64,000 nt of DNA from an uncultured Chryseobacterium sp. (lineage in GTDB: Bacteria > Bacteroidota > Bacteroidia > Flavobacteriales > Weeksellaceae): assembly GCA_913778085.1 (NCBI GenBank), contig CAJYXJ010000064.1, forward strand, positions 1-64,000, in the 5' to 3' direction. Of this stretch, positions 1-9,026 are shown in pieces; within the stretch, counting starts at the first letter, position 1, and each line of letters opens with the position of its first letter. The notes under the pieces were generated by a model that saw only the letters and a list, made by a program, of their open reading frames with translations, was not told the DNA's origin and searched no databases. A program made the translations under genes and the position numbers.

Positions 1-2
1 CC

Positions 3-122
3 TGGCTGGACAGTTTCAGATCACTGCTGAACAGATATGATACAACTGTAATCAGTTGGAAAGCTTTAAATTACATCGCCTTTATTGTGATTGGACTCAA
101 GAAAAGTAAAAAGTTTAAATGA
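3..122 (+). CDS. IS5-like transposase, C-terminal end (partial)
   Basis: The open frame entering from the left edge encodes 39 residues ending in a TGA at 120-122. It contains FRSLLNRYDTT, then SWKALNYIAFIVIGL and a basic tail. This is the look of the C-terminal end of DDE transposases of the IS5 superfamily, where an F-R-x-L-x-x-R-[YF] motif is followed by a hydrophobic helix. The rest of the element, if intact, lies outside the window. I could not recognise a terminal inverted repeat in the following 60 bases. The family call rests on this short stretch only. Confidence 0.6.
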   Translation, partial: WLDSFRSLLNRYDTTVISWKALNYIAFIVIGLKKSKKFK

Positions 123-180
123 GTTCATTACTTTTTAACGTACCTTTAATTCATGGAGTAGATCATTATAATGAAACTAA

Positions 181-1017
181 TTATTTTTTTATTTCGGGAT
201 AGCGCACCGCCTTATCAAGCTCAATGGGATTATTGTATTTTTTGATCCGCTGCTGCTCTTCAATGCCATACATCCGAAGATCTTCGGGCTTGTAAATTGC
301 CCGGCCATCGTCGAGTCCCAGTTTATTGTTTTCATTAATTTCGGTCTGACCGCTGTTTATGAATTTAAGAGGATCCTGATAATAGCTTAAAAGCATCGTC
401 TGATATCTTGAATATGGGATTTCTACACCCCTGTTTTTCGCATTTTTATACATCTCGATAAACTGGGTATCGGAAAAATTCTGTGATTTGTTGAGGGTAA
501 AATGATAATTCTCCTTATCATCATAAATTTCCACGATCATTCCGGGCAGTCCGTAGAATTTATATGGGCCTTCCTGAAAAGGAAAATCCCTGGAAAACCA
601 GGCCGTCCAGTTACGTCCTCCGTATCGGGTGGTTGCCTTCTGAAGTTTTAACGAAGAAGATATTTTGGTTTCTTTTTCAATATTCCATATCATCGCAGGA
701 GCATCTTTAAGCTTATAGATATCAAAGCTCTGAAAGCTGTACAAAACGTACTGTCTGTTTTTACGGTTTTTGCTTAAAAAATCACTGGGCTTTCCGATAA
801 AAGTCCTCATTCCCGAAGTTTGCTCAATAGAATCACTTACGAAATAGGACCGTTCATAATAAAAGGTTTCTTCCGGATTGATATCCAGGTAATAGTTGGC
901 TTTTCGCACCTCTGCCGAAGTGGAATCCGGCCGGTAGACCAGGTCATAAATAAAACGGTGGGTTTGTGCTTTTGACGAAATGCCAAACAGGAGAATACCG
1001 AACAGGAGAGTTTTCAT
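181..1017 (-). CDS. GLPGLI family protein (secreted)
   Basis: This is a 278-residue exported protein of unknown function. It carries the diagnostic FYGLPGMIVEIYD segment near residue 170 that names the GLPGLI family (a Bacteroidota family called Porph_ging in Pfam). A Sec signal peptide, MKTLLFGILLFGISSKAQ, sits at the start. The frame is open 24 codons further upstream, but that extension (rich in I, F and L) would place a second hydrophobic run before the signal, so the ATG at 1017 is preferred. The gene stands alone downstream of the rpsJ terminator. Family members often occur as lineage-specific paralogues in Chryseobacterium, and no substrate can be inferred. Confidence 0.85.
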   Translation of the reverse strand: MKTLLFGILLFGISSKAQTHRFIYDLVYRPDSTSAEVRKANYYLDINPEETFYYERSYFVSDSIEQTSGMRTFIGKPSDFLSKNRKNRQYVLYSFQSFDIYKLKDAPAMIWNIEKETKISSSLKLQKATTRYGGRNWTAWFSRDFPFQEGPYKFYGLPGMIVEIYDDKENYHFTLNKSQNFSDTQFIEMYKNAKNRGVEIPYSRYQTMLLSYYQDPLKFINSGQTEINENNKLGLDDGRAIYKPEDLRMYGIEEQQRIKKYNNPIELDKAVRYPEIKK

Positions 1018-1087
1018 CGTAATAATTTTTACGAATATACATATAAAAATGAGCCCTCGTCGCAAAATTATGATGATGAATAAAAAC

Positions 1088-1121
1088 AAAAATCCGCTCC
1101 TTTGCAGGAACGGATTTTTTT
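1088..1121 (-). terminator. Rho-independent terminator of the str operon
   Basis: AAATCCG at 1090-1096 pairs with CGGATTT at 1111-1117, with further TCC/GGA pairing inside. On the reverse strand the hairpin is followed by a T-rich run. It lies about 25 bases after the rpsJ stop and separates the ribosomal operon from the GLPGLI gene. Confidence 0.75.
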
Positions 1122-1146
1122 ATAATCATACAAAGTATGTTAATTA

Positions 1147-1452
1147 TCACACTTTGATTTCTACGTCTACTCCAGAAGGAAGTTCTAATTTCATTAGAGC
1201 ATCAACTGTTTTAGAAGAAGAAGAATAGATATCCATCAGTCTCTTGTGAGCTGATAACTGGAACTGCTCTCTTGCTTTCTTGTTTACGTGCGGAGATCTC
1301 AACACTGTGAAGATTCTCTTGTTTGTTGGCAATGGGATCGGTCCGTTTACCACAGCACCGGTAGCCTTTACCGTTTTTACGATTTTCTCTGCAGATTTAT
1401 CTACCAAGTTGTAATCGTAAGATTTAAGTTTTATTCTGATTCTTTGTGACAT
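1147..1452 (-). CDS. rpsJ: 30S ribosomal protein S10
   Basis: This 101-residue protein is full length for bacterial S10. It begins [20 protein letters not shown] and contains [20 protein letters not shown], the conserved loop that contacts 16S rRNA in the head of the small subunit. S10 also binds NusB in antitermination. It is the last gene of the rpsL-rpsG-fusA-rpsJ operon, 17 bases after fusA, and a terminator follows directly. The usual S10-operon genes (rplC, rplD and so on) do not follow. The separation of rpsJ from the rest of the S10 operon is a layout I associate with Flavobacteriia. Confidence 0.97.
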   Translation of the reverse strand: MSQRIRIKLKSYDYNLVDKSAEKIVKTVKATGAVVNGPIPLPTNKRIFTVLRSPHVNKKAREQFQLSAHKRLMDIYSSSSKTVDALMKLELPSGVDVEIKV

Positions 1453-1469
1453 TTTAATCTAATTTAATA

Positions 1470-3587
1470 TTAACCTTTAGCCTTAGCGATTACTTCTTCA
1501 GCAACGTTACTAGGAGCAGCTTCGTATTTCTCGAATTCCATAGAAGATGTTGCTCTACCTGAAGATAAAGTTCTAAGAGAAGTTACATAACCGAACATTT
1601 CAGAAAGTGGAACGAAAGCTTTGATTACTTTAGCGTTGTTTCTGTCGTCCATACCGTTTACCGTACCTCTTCTTCTGTTAAGGTCACCTACGATGTCCCC
1701 CATGTATTCTTCCGGAGTTACTACTTCAAGCTTCATGATCGGCTCCATGATAACTGCTTTCGCAGCTCTACCCGCATCTTTGAATCCCATCTTAGCAGCT
1801 AATTCGAAAGATAGCTGATCGGAGTCAACCGCGTGGAAAGATCCGTCCTTAAGAACAATTTTCATTGCCTCAACTTCGAAACCAGCCAAAGGACCGTTCT
1901 TCATTGATTCTTTGAATCCTTTTTCAACAGCAGGAATAAATTCTCTAGGAATGTTACCCCCTTTGATTTCGTTGATGAACTCAAGACCTGTCTTACCTTC
2001 ATCTGCAGGACCGATTTCGAATACAATATCGGCGAATTTACCTCTACCTCCGGACTGCTTCTTGTAAACCTCTCTGTGGTTAGCTTTCTGCGTAAGAGCC
2101 TCTTTGTACTCTACCTGCGGCTGCCCCTGGTTAACTTCCACTTTGAACTCTCTTCTCATACGGTCTACGATGATATCCAAATGAAGCTCACCCATACCGG
2201 AGATGATGGTTTGTCCTGAAGCCTCGTCAGTTTTAACCTGGAAAGTAGGATCCTCTTCAGCTAATTTAGCCAAAGCGTTACCCATTTTATCCTGGTCAGC
2301 TTTCGTTTTAGGCTCAACAGCGATACCGATTACCGGATCCGGGAAGATCATCGATTCAAGAACGATCGGGTTCTTTTCGTCAGATAAGGTATCTCCTGTT
2401 TTAATATCTTTAAATCCTACAGCAGCACCAATATCTCCAGCTTCGATATACTCAACCGGATTTTGCTTGTTCGCGTGCATCTGATAGATTCTTGAGATTC
2501 TTTCTTTGTTACCGGATCTTGTATTCAATACATAAGAACCAGCATCCAGTCTTCCTGAATAAGCTCTGAAGAATGCCAGTCTACCTACGAATGGGTCAGT
2601 AGCAATTTTGAAAGCCAATGCAGCGAAAGGATCCTGAACAGATGGTTTTCTTTCGATATCAGCGTCAGTTCTTGGGTCTGTTCCTTTGATATTGTCCTTA
2701 TCCAATGGAGAAGGAAGATATTTACAAACAGCATCAAGCATGAACTGTACCCCTTTGTTTTTGAAAGAAGATCCACAAGTCATAGGAATGATAGAAAGAT
2801 CGATCGTAGCTTTTCTAAGCGCTTCGTTGATTTCCTCTTCAGAAATTGAATCCGGATCTTCGAAGAATTTCTCCATCAAAGTTTCATCGTAATCAGCAAC
2901 TGCTTCTACCAATTTCTCTCTATATTCAAGAACTTCATCTTTCATGTCTTCAGGAATCGGAACTACTTCATAAGTAGCACCTTGTCCTGCTTCATCCCAG
3001 ATGATCGCTCTGTTTTTGATTAAGTCTACAACTCCTTTGAAGTCTTCTTCAGCACCGATTGGTAAAACGATTGGAACAGCGTTGGAACCTAACATTTCTT
3101 TTACTTGTTTTACAACGTTCAAGAAGTCAGCACCCTGTCTGTCCATTTTGTTTACGAATCCCATTCTTGCCACTTTGTAGTTGTCTGCAAGTCTCCAGTT
3201 TGTTTCAGACTGAGGCTCTACACCGTCTACGGCAGAGAAAAGGAATACCAATCCGTCCAATACTCTTAAAGATCGGTTTACTTCTACAGTGAAGTCAACG
3301 TGTCCCGGGGTATCGATGATGTTGAAGTGGTAAGGCATTGTTTCAGGTAATTTCTTACCTTGATCTGTTGGAAAGTTCCAAGAACAAGTAGTGGCCGCAG
3401 AAGTAATGGTAATCCCTCTTTCTGCTTCCTGCTCCATCCAGTCCATTGTAGAAGCACCATCGTGAACCTCTCCAATTTTGTGGTTTACACCTGTATAGAA
3501 TAAAATCCTTTCTGTAGTGGTAGTTTTACCTGCATCGATGTGAGCAGCAATACCAATATTTCTTGTAAATTTAAGATCTCTTCCCAT
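1470..3587 (-). CDS. fusA: Elongation factor G
   Basis: This 705-residue translational GTPase drives ribosomal translocation and recycling. The G1 P-loop [16 protein letters not shown] lies at about residues 14-29, G3 is [11 protein letters not shown] near 90, and G4 is NKMD near 147. The C-terminal domains IV and V follow, including SSFKNKGVQ and the [13 protein letters not shown] end. It sits 6 bases after rpsG and 17 before rpsJ in the str operon. The tuf gene that follows fusA in many bacteria is absent here. Nothing is truncated, and the start ATG is the only good one. Confidence 0.98.
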   Translation of the reverse strand: MGRDLKFTRNIGIAAHIDAGKTTTTERILFYTGVNHKIGEVHDGASTMDWMEQEAERGITITSAATTCSWNFPTDQGKKLPETMPYHFNIIDTPGHVDFTVEVNRSLRVLDGLVFLFSAVDGVEPQSETNWRLADNYKVARMGFVNKMDRQGADFLNVVKQVKEMLGSNAVPIVLPIGAEEDFKGVVDLIKNRAIIWDEAGQGATYEVVPIPEDMKDEVLEYREKLVEAVADYDETLMEKFFEDPDSISEEEINEALRKATIDLSIIPMTCGSSFKNKGVQFMLDAVCKYLPSPLDKDNIKGTDPRTDADIERKPSVQDPFAALAFKIATDPFVGRLAFFRAYSGRLDAGSYVLNTRSGNKERISRIYQMHANKQNPVEYIEAGDIGAAVGFKDIKTGDTLSDEKNPIVLESMIFPDPVIGIAVEPKTKADQDKMGNALAKLAEEDPTFQVKTDEASGQTIISGMGELHLDIIVDRMRREFKVEVNQGQPQVEYKEALTQKANHREVYKKQSGGRGKFADIVFEIGPADEGKTGLEFINEIKGGNIPREFIPAVEKGFKESMKNGPLAGFEVEAMKIVLKDGSFHAVDSDQLSFELAAKMGFKDAGRAAKAVIMEPIMKLEVVTPEEYMGDIVGDLNRRRGTVNGMDDRNNAKVIKAFVPLSEMFGYVTSLRTLSSGRATSSMEFEKYEAAPSNVAEEVIAKAKG

Positions 3588-3593
3588 TTCAGA

Positions 3594-4070
3594 TTAGAAT
3601 TTGAAGTGTGAGAAAGCTTTGTTCGCTTCCGCCATTTTGTGAGTATCAGATTTCTTTTTGAAAGCAGCTCCTTCTTCTCTTGAAGCAGCTACCACTTCAT
3701 TAGCCAATTTCAAAGCCATAGACTTATCATTTCTAGCTTTAGAATATTTGATTAACCATTTCATTGCCATAGAAATTTTTCTATCTGCTCTGATCGGCAT
3801 TGGGATCTGGAAGTTAGCTCCACCTACTCTTCTGGAACGTACTTCTACGTGAGGCATTACATTAGTAAGTGCATCTTTCCAGATTTCAAGGGCTGTCTTC
3901 TCGTTATCTCCTTTTTTAGTTTCTACGATATCCAATGCATCATAGAAAATTTTGAATGCGATTGACTTTTTACCGTCAAGCATTAGGTTGTTTACGAATC
4001 TTGTTACCAATTGATCATTAAATTTCGGATCTGGTAACAACGGTCTTTTTTTCGCTTTTGTCTTTCTCAT
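3594..4070 (-). CDS. rpsG: 30S ribosomal protein S7
   Basis: This 158-residue S7 nucleates assembly of the 16S rRNA 3' domain and lines the E site. It begins [20 protein letters not shown] and contains [19 protein letters not shown] and [17 protein letters not shown], both typical of S7. It is the second gene of the str operon, 23 bases after rpsL and 6 before fusA. Length and ends match the family. Confidence 0.98.
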   Translation of the reverse strand: MRKTKAKKRPLLPDPKFNDQLVTRFVNNLMLDGKKSIAFKIFYDALDIVETKKGDNEKTALEIWKDALTNVMPHVEVRSRRVGGANFQIPMPIRADRKISMAMKWLIKYSKARNDKSMALKLANEVVAASREEGAAFKKKSDTHKMAEANKAFSHFKF

Positions 4071-4093
4071 TGTTTCTGTACCTTATTTAATGA

Positions 4094-4507
4094 TTATTTT
4101 TTCTTTCCTTTTGCTGGTGCAGCTGGTGCCTGACCTGGTTTAGGTCTCTTCGCTCCATACTTAGATCTTCTCTGTGTTCTTCCATTTACACCTGCAGTGT
4201 CTAATGCACCTCTTACGATGTGGTAACGTACTCCCGGTAGGTCTTTCACCCTTCCGCCTCTTACCAATACTATCGAGTGCTCCTGAAGATTATGTCCTTC
4301 GCCCGGGATGTAGGCGTTAACTTCTTTACCGTTAGAAAGTCTTACCCTTGCAACTTTTCTTAGTGCAGAGTTCGGTTTCTTCGGTGTAGTAGTATATACT
4401 CTCGTACATACACCACGTCTTTGTGGACAAGAATCAAGGGCAGCCGATTTGCTCTTCTTGGCAAGCGTGGCTCTTCCTTTTCTTACTAATTGTTGAATAG
4501 TAGGCAT
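4094..4507 (-). CDS. rpsL: 30S ribosomal protein S12
   Basis: S12 guards decoding accuracy at the A site. The 137-residue protein has the conserved [18 protein letters not shown] segment. The lysine in PKKPNS corresponds to the usual streptomycin-sensitive state, and the second hot spot [13 protein letters not shown] is also unaltered. The C terminus carries a lineage-type basic tail rich in Pro, Ala and Lys (about residues 120-137). It is the first gene of the str operon and is preceded by a well-formed Bacteroidota promoter. Confidence 0.98.
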   Translation of the reverse strand: MPTIQQLVRKGRATLAKKSKSAALDSCPQRRGVCTRVYTTTPKKPNSALRKVARVRLSNGKEVNAYIPGEGHNLQEHSIVLVRGGRVKDLPGVRYHIVRGALDTAGVNGRTQRRSKYGAKRPKPGQAPAAPAKGKKK

Positions 4508-4531
4508 TTAATTGCTTTTTATTTTAGGGTG

Positions 4532-4561
4532 CAAAAATAGTAATATTTTTTTAATTAACAA
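4532..4561 (-). promoter_or_regulatory. Promoter of the rpsL-rpsG-fusA-rpsJ operon
   Basis: On the reverse strand a TATTTTTG -7 box (4532-4539) is preceded by TTG (4559-4561) with a 19-base spacer. This matches the Bacteroidota primary sigma consensus TTG-N19-TAnnTTTG. It lies 25 bases upstream of the rpsL start codon. Confidence 0.75.
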
Positions 4562-4617
4562 GCAGTTATATAGAAATAATATTTTTATTTAAAAATTAAT
4601 TAACAGCCACTTACGGT

Positions 4618-6219
4618 TTAATCAACAAGGGTTACGCGAACGTTTTTGTTCCATCTGAATTTTCTGATATTCTGTTTAAGTTCAGCTTCGTCAGAAGGAT
4701 TGACCGAATAGACAGATACCTCATCCTCGGCTACTGTAACCGGATTTTTTATTTTTAATACGGCTGCCTTTTTCCAGTTTTTGGGAATATAAACCGTAAA
4801 CCATACATCATATATAATGGCAAGATCATATTTGTTAGCCAGGGTGTATTGGGTGAGAAAACGCTCGAATGCAGGGTCGGGCCGCCTTTTATTTTCGTTG
4901 AACGGAATGGTCTCTGTAGATGCAAGCCCTGCCGTATCCAGAAGATGAATATCCGTAAAGTATGTAATTGCACCAATGTCATTGACTACCACCTTTGATT
5001 CATTATAATAGGCCTGCAGGAATTTAGCCGACTGGATCTGCTGTTCGTAAATATTTTTCCCGCCCTCAGACAACATAAGATGTGCACTGAAACATTTATA
5101 AGACAACAGGACGACATTCATAATAATAAGAACGGAGACCGTTTTTTCTTTTTTGAAATAATAGCCGAAATCCTCAATAAAACCCTTGGCCCTGGGAATG
5201 ACAGCCATGGAAAAACCGGTCAGCAAATAGGCTTCATAGCGAAACAAACCCTTCAGATCCGCAAACATTGAATGGCAGATCATAACAAGGGAAATAACGA
5301 TCAGAAGAAAATGATCCTGAACGGCGCTTTGAAAATTCTTACTCTTAAAATCCCTTACTATGAAAACCAGGCAGATCAGTACGGGGAAAAACCCGATTTT
5401 ATAGAAGCTTATATTTAAAAGGAAATTATCCAGGAAAATCTGTTTCAGCTGATGCGGAAGACGGTTGTCAAATGCAAGTTTCGTCCCTTTCACCACTACA
5501 GAATTAGGAAAGAAATATCCGTCATGCTGATAATTGATGCAACAGAAAACAGCAATTGGAATAAAACCGGCCAGCAAAATAAAAGCCGCCTTTCTCCATT
5601 TTTTAAGCACCATAAAAACAAAAGCCAGCATGGCAAAATAAAACATGCTCTCGAAACGGACAAGACCCATCAATATTAAAGAAAGATAAAATCCGAAAAC
5701 AGCCTGTCTATTTTCCGGCCGGGTAAGACAGAAAATATTCAAAACAAATAAAAAAACATGCACCACATGCTCCATTCCGGATAAAACCTGAAGATGCAGC
5801 ACCGAAATGAACAAAGTAAAAAGCACAGAAAGGACTATTGCTTTAATCTTGGTAAATACCCTTATGAAATAAAGGTTCAGAATATAAATGGTCCCTGCTC
5901 CGAAAATAAGATTCACATACAGCGGAATCTGGTCATTATTTCCGAAAATTTTAATTAATAAACTTAATAATACCGTAAACAGAGGTGAAGAAGAAGTTGA
6001 AGAAAATTTATACTTCGTAACACCCCAAACCTCATAAAATGCAAAATTTTTAGCCATTGCCAGATGGATGTAAGCATCATCAATAGGATATATATAATGT
6101 CCGTCTGTCTTTGGGATTGACAACATATAATATATGATGCAGACTGCAAAAAATACAGCAGATGAAATCCAGAGACTTTTTGAATTTGTAACCGACGAAG
6201 ATCCCATATTTACATTCAT
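4618..6219 (-). CDS. Multi-spanning GT-C-like membrane glycosyltransferase
   Basis: About 533 residues with roughly ten hydrophobic segments. After the first membrane helix comes an acidic loop, YPIDDAYIHLAMAKNF; a D-D motif here is typical of GT-C enzymes that use polyprenyl-phosphate sugars. It also has the GYFFPNSVVVKG motif near residue 245 and a soluble C-terminal part with LLDTAGLAS. The membrane protein at 57.4 kb shares the FPNS segment and the D-T-x-GLA segment, so the two look like distant paralogues. The frame opens at 6249, but the ATG at 6219 gives a short hydrophilic N terminus before helix 1. It stands alone and is divergent from dps. Acceptor and donor are unknown. Confidence 0.65.
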   Translation of the reverse strand: MNVNMGSSSVTNSKSLWISSAVFFAVCIIYYMLSIPKTDGHYIYPIDDAYIHLAMAKNFAFYEVWGVTKYKFSSTSSSPLFTVLLSLLIKIFGNNDQIPLYVNLIFGAGTIYILNLYFIRVFTKIKAIVLSVLFTLFISVLHLQVLSGMEHVVHVFLFVLNIFCLTRPENRQAVFGFYLSLILMGLVRFESMFYFAMLAFVFMVLKKWRKAAFILLAGFIPIAVFCCINYQHDGYFFPNSVVVKGTKLAFDNRLPHQLKQIFLDNFLLNISFYKIGFFPVLICLVFIVRDFKSKNFQSAVQDHFLLIVISLVMICHSMFADLKGLFRYEAYLLTGFSMAVIPRAKGFIEDFGYYFKKEKTVSVLIIMNVVLLSYKCFSAHLMLSEGGKNIYEQQIQSAKFLQAYYNESKVVVNDIGAITYFTDIHLLDTAGLASTETIPFNENKRRPDPAFERFLTQYTLANKYDLAIIYDVWFTVYIPKNWKKAAVLKIKNPVTVAEDEVSVYSVNPSDEAELKQNIRKFRWNKNVRVTLVD

Positions 6220-6282
6220 TCTAAAAATCTCAAAGATAAGTATCATCAATCACCCAACCATGTTTTCGGCACAATATTTACT

Positions 6283-6290
6283 TAATTTTG
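6283..6290 (+). promoter_or_regulatory. -7 box for dps
   Basis: TAATTTTG matches TAnnTTTG and lies 30 bases before the dps ATG. No clear TTG -33 element is seen at the right distance. Confidence 0.45.
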
Positions 6291-6320
6291 CTTTTAGAAA
6301 ATAATAAACTGCTTACTCAT

Positions 6321-6797
6321 ATGAAAAATGCCAACATTATCGGTCTTCAGGAAGACGACTGTACAAAAATCGCAGAAAAATTAAATGTTCTTTTAGCTAA
6401 CTACTCCGTATTCTATCAGAACACCAGAGGTTCTCACTGGAATATTAAAGGAGACCAATTCTTTACCCTTCATCCGAAGTTTGAAGAATTATATAACAGC
6501 CTGGTTCTTAAAATCGACGAAATTGCAGAAAGAATCCTTACCCTGGGTGCAACACCGGCACACAACTATTCCGATTATCTGAAAGTTGCTACTATAAAGG
6601 AAAGCCAGGAAGTGAGCGACGGTACCAAAAGTGTTGAAAACATCCTGAATTCCTTTAAAGTGGTCATCGACCTTCAGAGAGAACTGCTTGACATTACCGA
6701 TCAGGCAGGAGATGAAGGAACCAACTCCCAGATGAGCGATTACATTACCGAACAGGAGAAAGAAGTATGGATGTACAACTCTTACCTTGGGAAGTAA
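6321..6797 (+). CDS. dps: Dps family ferritin-like protein
   Basis: This 158-residue mini-ferritin would oxidise Fe(II) with peroxide, store iron in a 12-mer and often protect DNA. The inter-subunit ferroxidase ligands are recognisable in SHWNIKGDQFFTLHPKFEELY (His, Asp and Glu, around residues 39-55). The four-helix bundle length fits. The frame extends to a TTG at 6288, but that overlaps the -7 box, so translation must start at the ATG at 6321. It is monocistronic, with its own terminator after the stop. Confidence 0.9.
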   Translation: MKNANIIGLQEDDCTKIAEKLNVLLANYSVFYQNTRGSHWNIKGDQFFTLHPKFEELYNSLVLKIDEIAERILTLGATPAHNYSDYLKVATIKESQEVSDGTKSVENILNSFKVVIDLQRELLDITDQAGDEGTNSQMSDYITEQEKEVWMYNSYLGK

Positions 6798-6826
6798 ACC
6801 TAAAATTTTATCACGAAAAATCAAAA

Positions 6827-6853
6827 AAATCACCTTACATTTAGGTGATTTTA
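6827..6853 (+). terminator. Terminator after dps
   Basis: AAATCACCT pairs with AGGTGATTT across a 7-base loop and is followed by T-rich sequence. It separates dps from pncB. Confidence 0.8.
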
Positions 6854-6864
6854 TTTTTAATTAT

Positions 6865-6872
6865 TAAATTTG
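6865..6872 (+). promoter_or_regulatory. -7 box for pncB
   Basis: TAAATTTG matches TAnnTTTG, 18 bases before the ATG at 6891. It overlaps the more upstream TTG of the open frame and so argues for the ATG as the start. The -33 element is not obvious. Confidence 0.45.
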
Positions 6873-6890
6873 CGTATAAATTACACAATT

Positions 6891-8069
6891 ATGCATAACG
6901 TACGTCTGAACTCCATTCTGGATAACGATTTCTATAAAATAACCATGCAGAATGCCGTGGTGAAATTATTCCCAAATTCCGTTGTAAAATACGAATTCAT
7001 CAACAGGGGGAAACACCAGTTTCCGGAAGGATTTGATGCTGCTCTGCGGGAAGCCGTCAACAAAATGGCAGAACTCAAACTCACGAAAGAAGAAAAGAGA
7101 TTTATGGCCAGGACCTGCCCATACATTGATCTTCCTTATCTGGATTTCCTGGAAGGCTACCATTATGACCCGTCCGAAGTGAAGATCCACCAGGAAGGCA
7201 GCGAGCTTTCTGTAATGGTAGAAGGGCTGTGGTACCGCACCATCCTCTGGGAAGTCCCTTTGCTGGCACTTATTAGCGAACTGCATTACAAAATGAACCA
7301 TTTGGAAAGAGATTCCAACGAAGTTGTCATGAGCAAAACCCTGGAGAAAGCGGATGCCCTGGCAAAACTGGGCGTCAACTTTGCAGAGTTCGGCACCCGG
7401 AGAAGACACTCGCATAAAGTTCAGAACCTGGTTATGGAAGCACTGACTCAGAAAAAAGATTCCACTTTTATCGGGACCTCAAACGTACATTTCGCCATGA
7501 AATATGGAGTAAAGCCAATCGGGACCCATGCCCACGAATGGTTCATGTTCCATGCAGCGGAATACGGTTTCAAAATGGCCAATGAACTGGCCCTGGAACA
7601 CTGGGTAGATGTGTATCGCGGTGATCTTGGAGTTGCCCTTTCCGATACCTACACCACCGATGTTTTCTTTCAGCAGTTCGATAAAAAATTTGCCAAACTT
7701 TTCGATGGCGTCCGCCACGACAGCGGCGATCCCCTGGAATTTGCGGATAAGACCATTGCCCACTATGAAAGACACGGTATCAATCCGTTATTCAAATACA
7801 TTATTTTTTCAGATGGTTTAAATCTTGAAAAAGTGGAAGAAATTACCAATTACTGTAGGGGTAAAATCGGGATTTCTTTCGGCATTGGCACTAACCTTAC
7901 AAATGATGTAGGCTTAAAACCGATGAATATTGTAATGAAACTAATCGGCGTTCAGGCTCCGAACAAAGAACTTATCCCTACTGTAAAACTTTCCGACGAG
8001 CACGGAAAATACACCGGGGATCCGAAGATGATTGAACTGGCGAAAGAGTTTTTAAGGATTAAAGAATAA
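6891..8069 (+). CDS. pncB: Nicotinate phosphoribosyltransferase
   Basis: The enzyme converts nicotinate, PRPP and ATP to nicotinate mononucleotide in NAD salvage. The 392-residue protein begins MHNVRLNSILDNDFYKITMQ, the classic PncB N terminus. It contains FAEFGTRRRHS (phosphate binding), GTSNVHFA and GTHAHEWFM around the phosphorylated-His region, VRHDSGDP, and a C-terminal GIGTNLTND. Length is normal. It is monocistronic, with a strong hairpin about 140 bases downstream. Confidence 0.96.
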   Translation: MHNVRLNSILDNDFYKITMQNAVVKLFPNSVVKYEFINRGKHQFPEGFDAALREAVNKMAELKLTKEEKRFMARTCPYIDLPYLDFLEGYHYDPSEVKIHQEGSELSVMVEGLWYRTILWEVPLLALISELHYKMNHLERDSNEVVMSKTLEKADALAKLGVNFAEFGTRRRHSHKVQNLVMEALTQKKDSTFIGTSNVHFAMKYGVKPIGTHAHEWFMFHAAEYGFKMANELALEHWVDVYRGDLGVALSDTYTTDVFFQQFDKKFAKLFDGVRHDSGDPLEFADKTIAHYERHGINPLFKYIIFSDGLNLEKVEEITNYCRGKIGISFGIGTNLTNDVGLKPMNIVMKLIGVQAPNKELIPTVKLSDEHGKYTGDPKMIELAKEFLRIKE

Positions 8070-8210
8070 ATTATGAAGAAATATGGTGCCTGCTTACCAT
8101 CTGTAGCGTAATGACATCGCGCATAACCGTAAGAAGAAAAAACGGCGCCCCGGGAAAACCGGTAACTTCTGGTATAAGCATCAATAGCGGTAAATAACGG
8201 CTAAAAATAA

Positions 8211-8241
8211 AACAGGCTGTCTCTATTTGAGGCAGCCTGTT
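8211..8241. terminator. Bidirectional terminator between pncB and the GG-leader peptide gene
   Basis: AACAGGCTG-t-CTC pairs with GAG-g-CAGCCTGTT around a 5-base loop. It lies between the convergent pncB (forward) and the small peptide gene at 8253-8423 (reverse) and could serve both. Confidence 0.75.
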
Positions 8242-8252
8242 ATCATTTACGA

Positions 8253-8423
8253 TTAATCAAGACAAATAAACGGTTTGTTTGGCGGATAACAGCAGTACGG
8301 GTTGCTGCAGAAAATATATCCAGGCTTCGTACAGCCTCCATCTGTCGGCGCTTCACAAGCTAACGTTGCTCCTCCTAAGACATTTTTTAATTCTTTTCTG
8401 TTTAATGATTTTAAATTTTTCAT
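8253..8423 (-). CDS. GG-leader, six-cysteine small peptide (bacteriocin-like precursor)
   Basis: This 56-residue frame starts MKNLKSLNRKELKNVLGG, a double-glycine leader of the type removed by C39 peptidase-containing ABC exporters. It is close to the leaders of Bacteroidota 'bacteriocin-like' natural-product precursors. The 38-residue core after GG has six cysteines (residues 23, 31, 39, 44, 45 and 54) plus Pro and Tyr. The peptide at 8679 has the same leader plan and also six cysteines. No exporter, peptidase or radical-SAM gene lies nearby. The alternative is a general signalling or antimicrobial peptide of unknown role. Confidence 0.75.
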   Translation of the reverse strand: MKNLKSLNRKELKNVLGGATLACEAPTDGGCTKPGYIFCSNPYCCYPPNKPFICLD

Positions 8424-8678
8424 AATAATTGTTTTGGTTTTGATTTTCCTACTCTTTAAGCTTTTCGGATTCCTCTATTTAATTCCATTGTTGGAGATTT
8501 AAATATACATTTTATTTCAATACAAAAAATAATATCCGTTTCCAACAATCCATCGGCTGTAGAAGAAAGAAAATCAATAAGATGGATTCATTTCATGATT
8601 ATTTTACTATCTTAGGTATTCATTCAAACATCACCTCATAAGTAAAAACAATAAACCAACTCATAAAAATGTATTCCT

Positions 8679-8924
8679 ATGAAAAATCCGAACGTTATTA
8701 AACTTTCAAGAGAAGATCTTAAAAATGTCTTTGGAGGAACTTTGCATCCTGCTTTAGAATGTTATTCCGACAGAGAATGTGCCCGTTATGGAGAGGCATT
8801 AATCGTATGTTCTGACGGCAGTTCCTCAATGACCAATTATGCCTGCATGGGAGGAACATGCATGATCAATACAGGAATCTGCCCGTCACCGGAAATTGGA
8901 GTTCCCACCATAACTCAGCCTTAA
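8679..8924 (+). CDS. GG-leader, six-cysteine small peptide (bacteriocin-like precursor)
   Basis: This 81-residue protein begins MKNPNVIKLSREDLKNVFGG, matching the leader of the divergent peptide at 8253-8423 (L-[NS]-R-[KE]-[ED]-L-K-N-V-[LF]-G-G). Cleavage after GG would release about 61 residues with six cysteines (28, 34, 44, 56, 61 and 68) and a Pro-rich end. The core is not alignable to the first peptide except for cysteine number. A terminator follows at once, so it is monocistronic. The function is inferred only from leader architecture. Confidence 0.75.
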   Translation: MKNPNVIKLSREDLKNVFGGTLHPALECYSDRECARYGEALIVCSDGSSSMTNYACMGGTCMINTGICPSPEIGVPTITQP

Positions 8925-8933
8925 TTAAAGATA

Positions 8934-8960
8934 AAAAGTGAGTCGTCCGGCTCACTTTTC
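8934..8960 (+). terminator. Terminator after the forward GG-leader peptide gene
   Basis: AAAAGTGAG pairs with CTCACTTTT over an 8-base loop, followed by T-rich DNA. Confidence 0.8.
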
Positions 8961-9026
8961 TTTATCTGTAGTTTATCCCAACATTTACAGCAAGTTTTTC
9001 CTTATATTGATAGAAATTAAATCATC

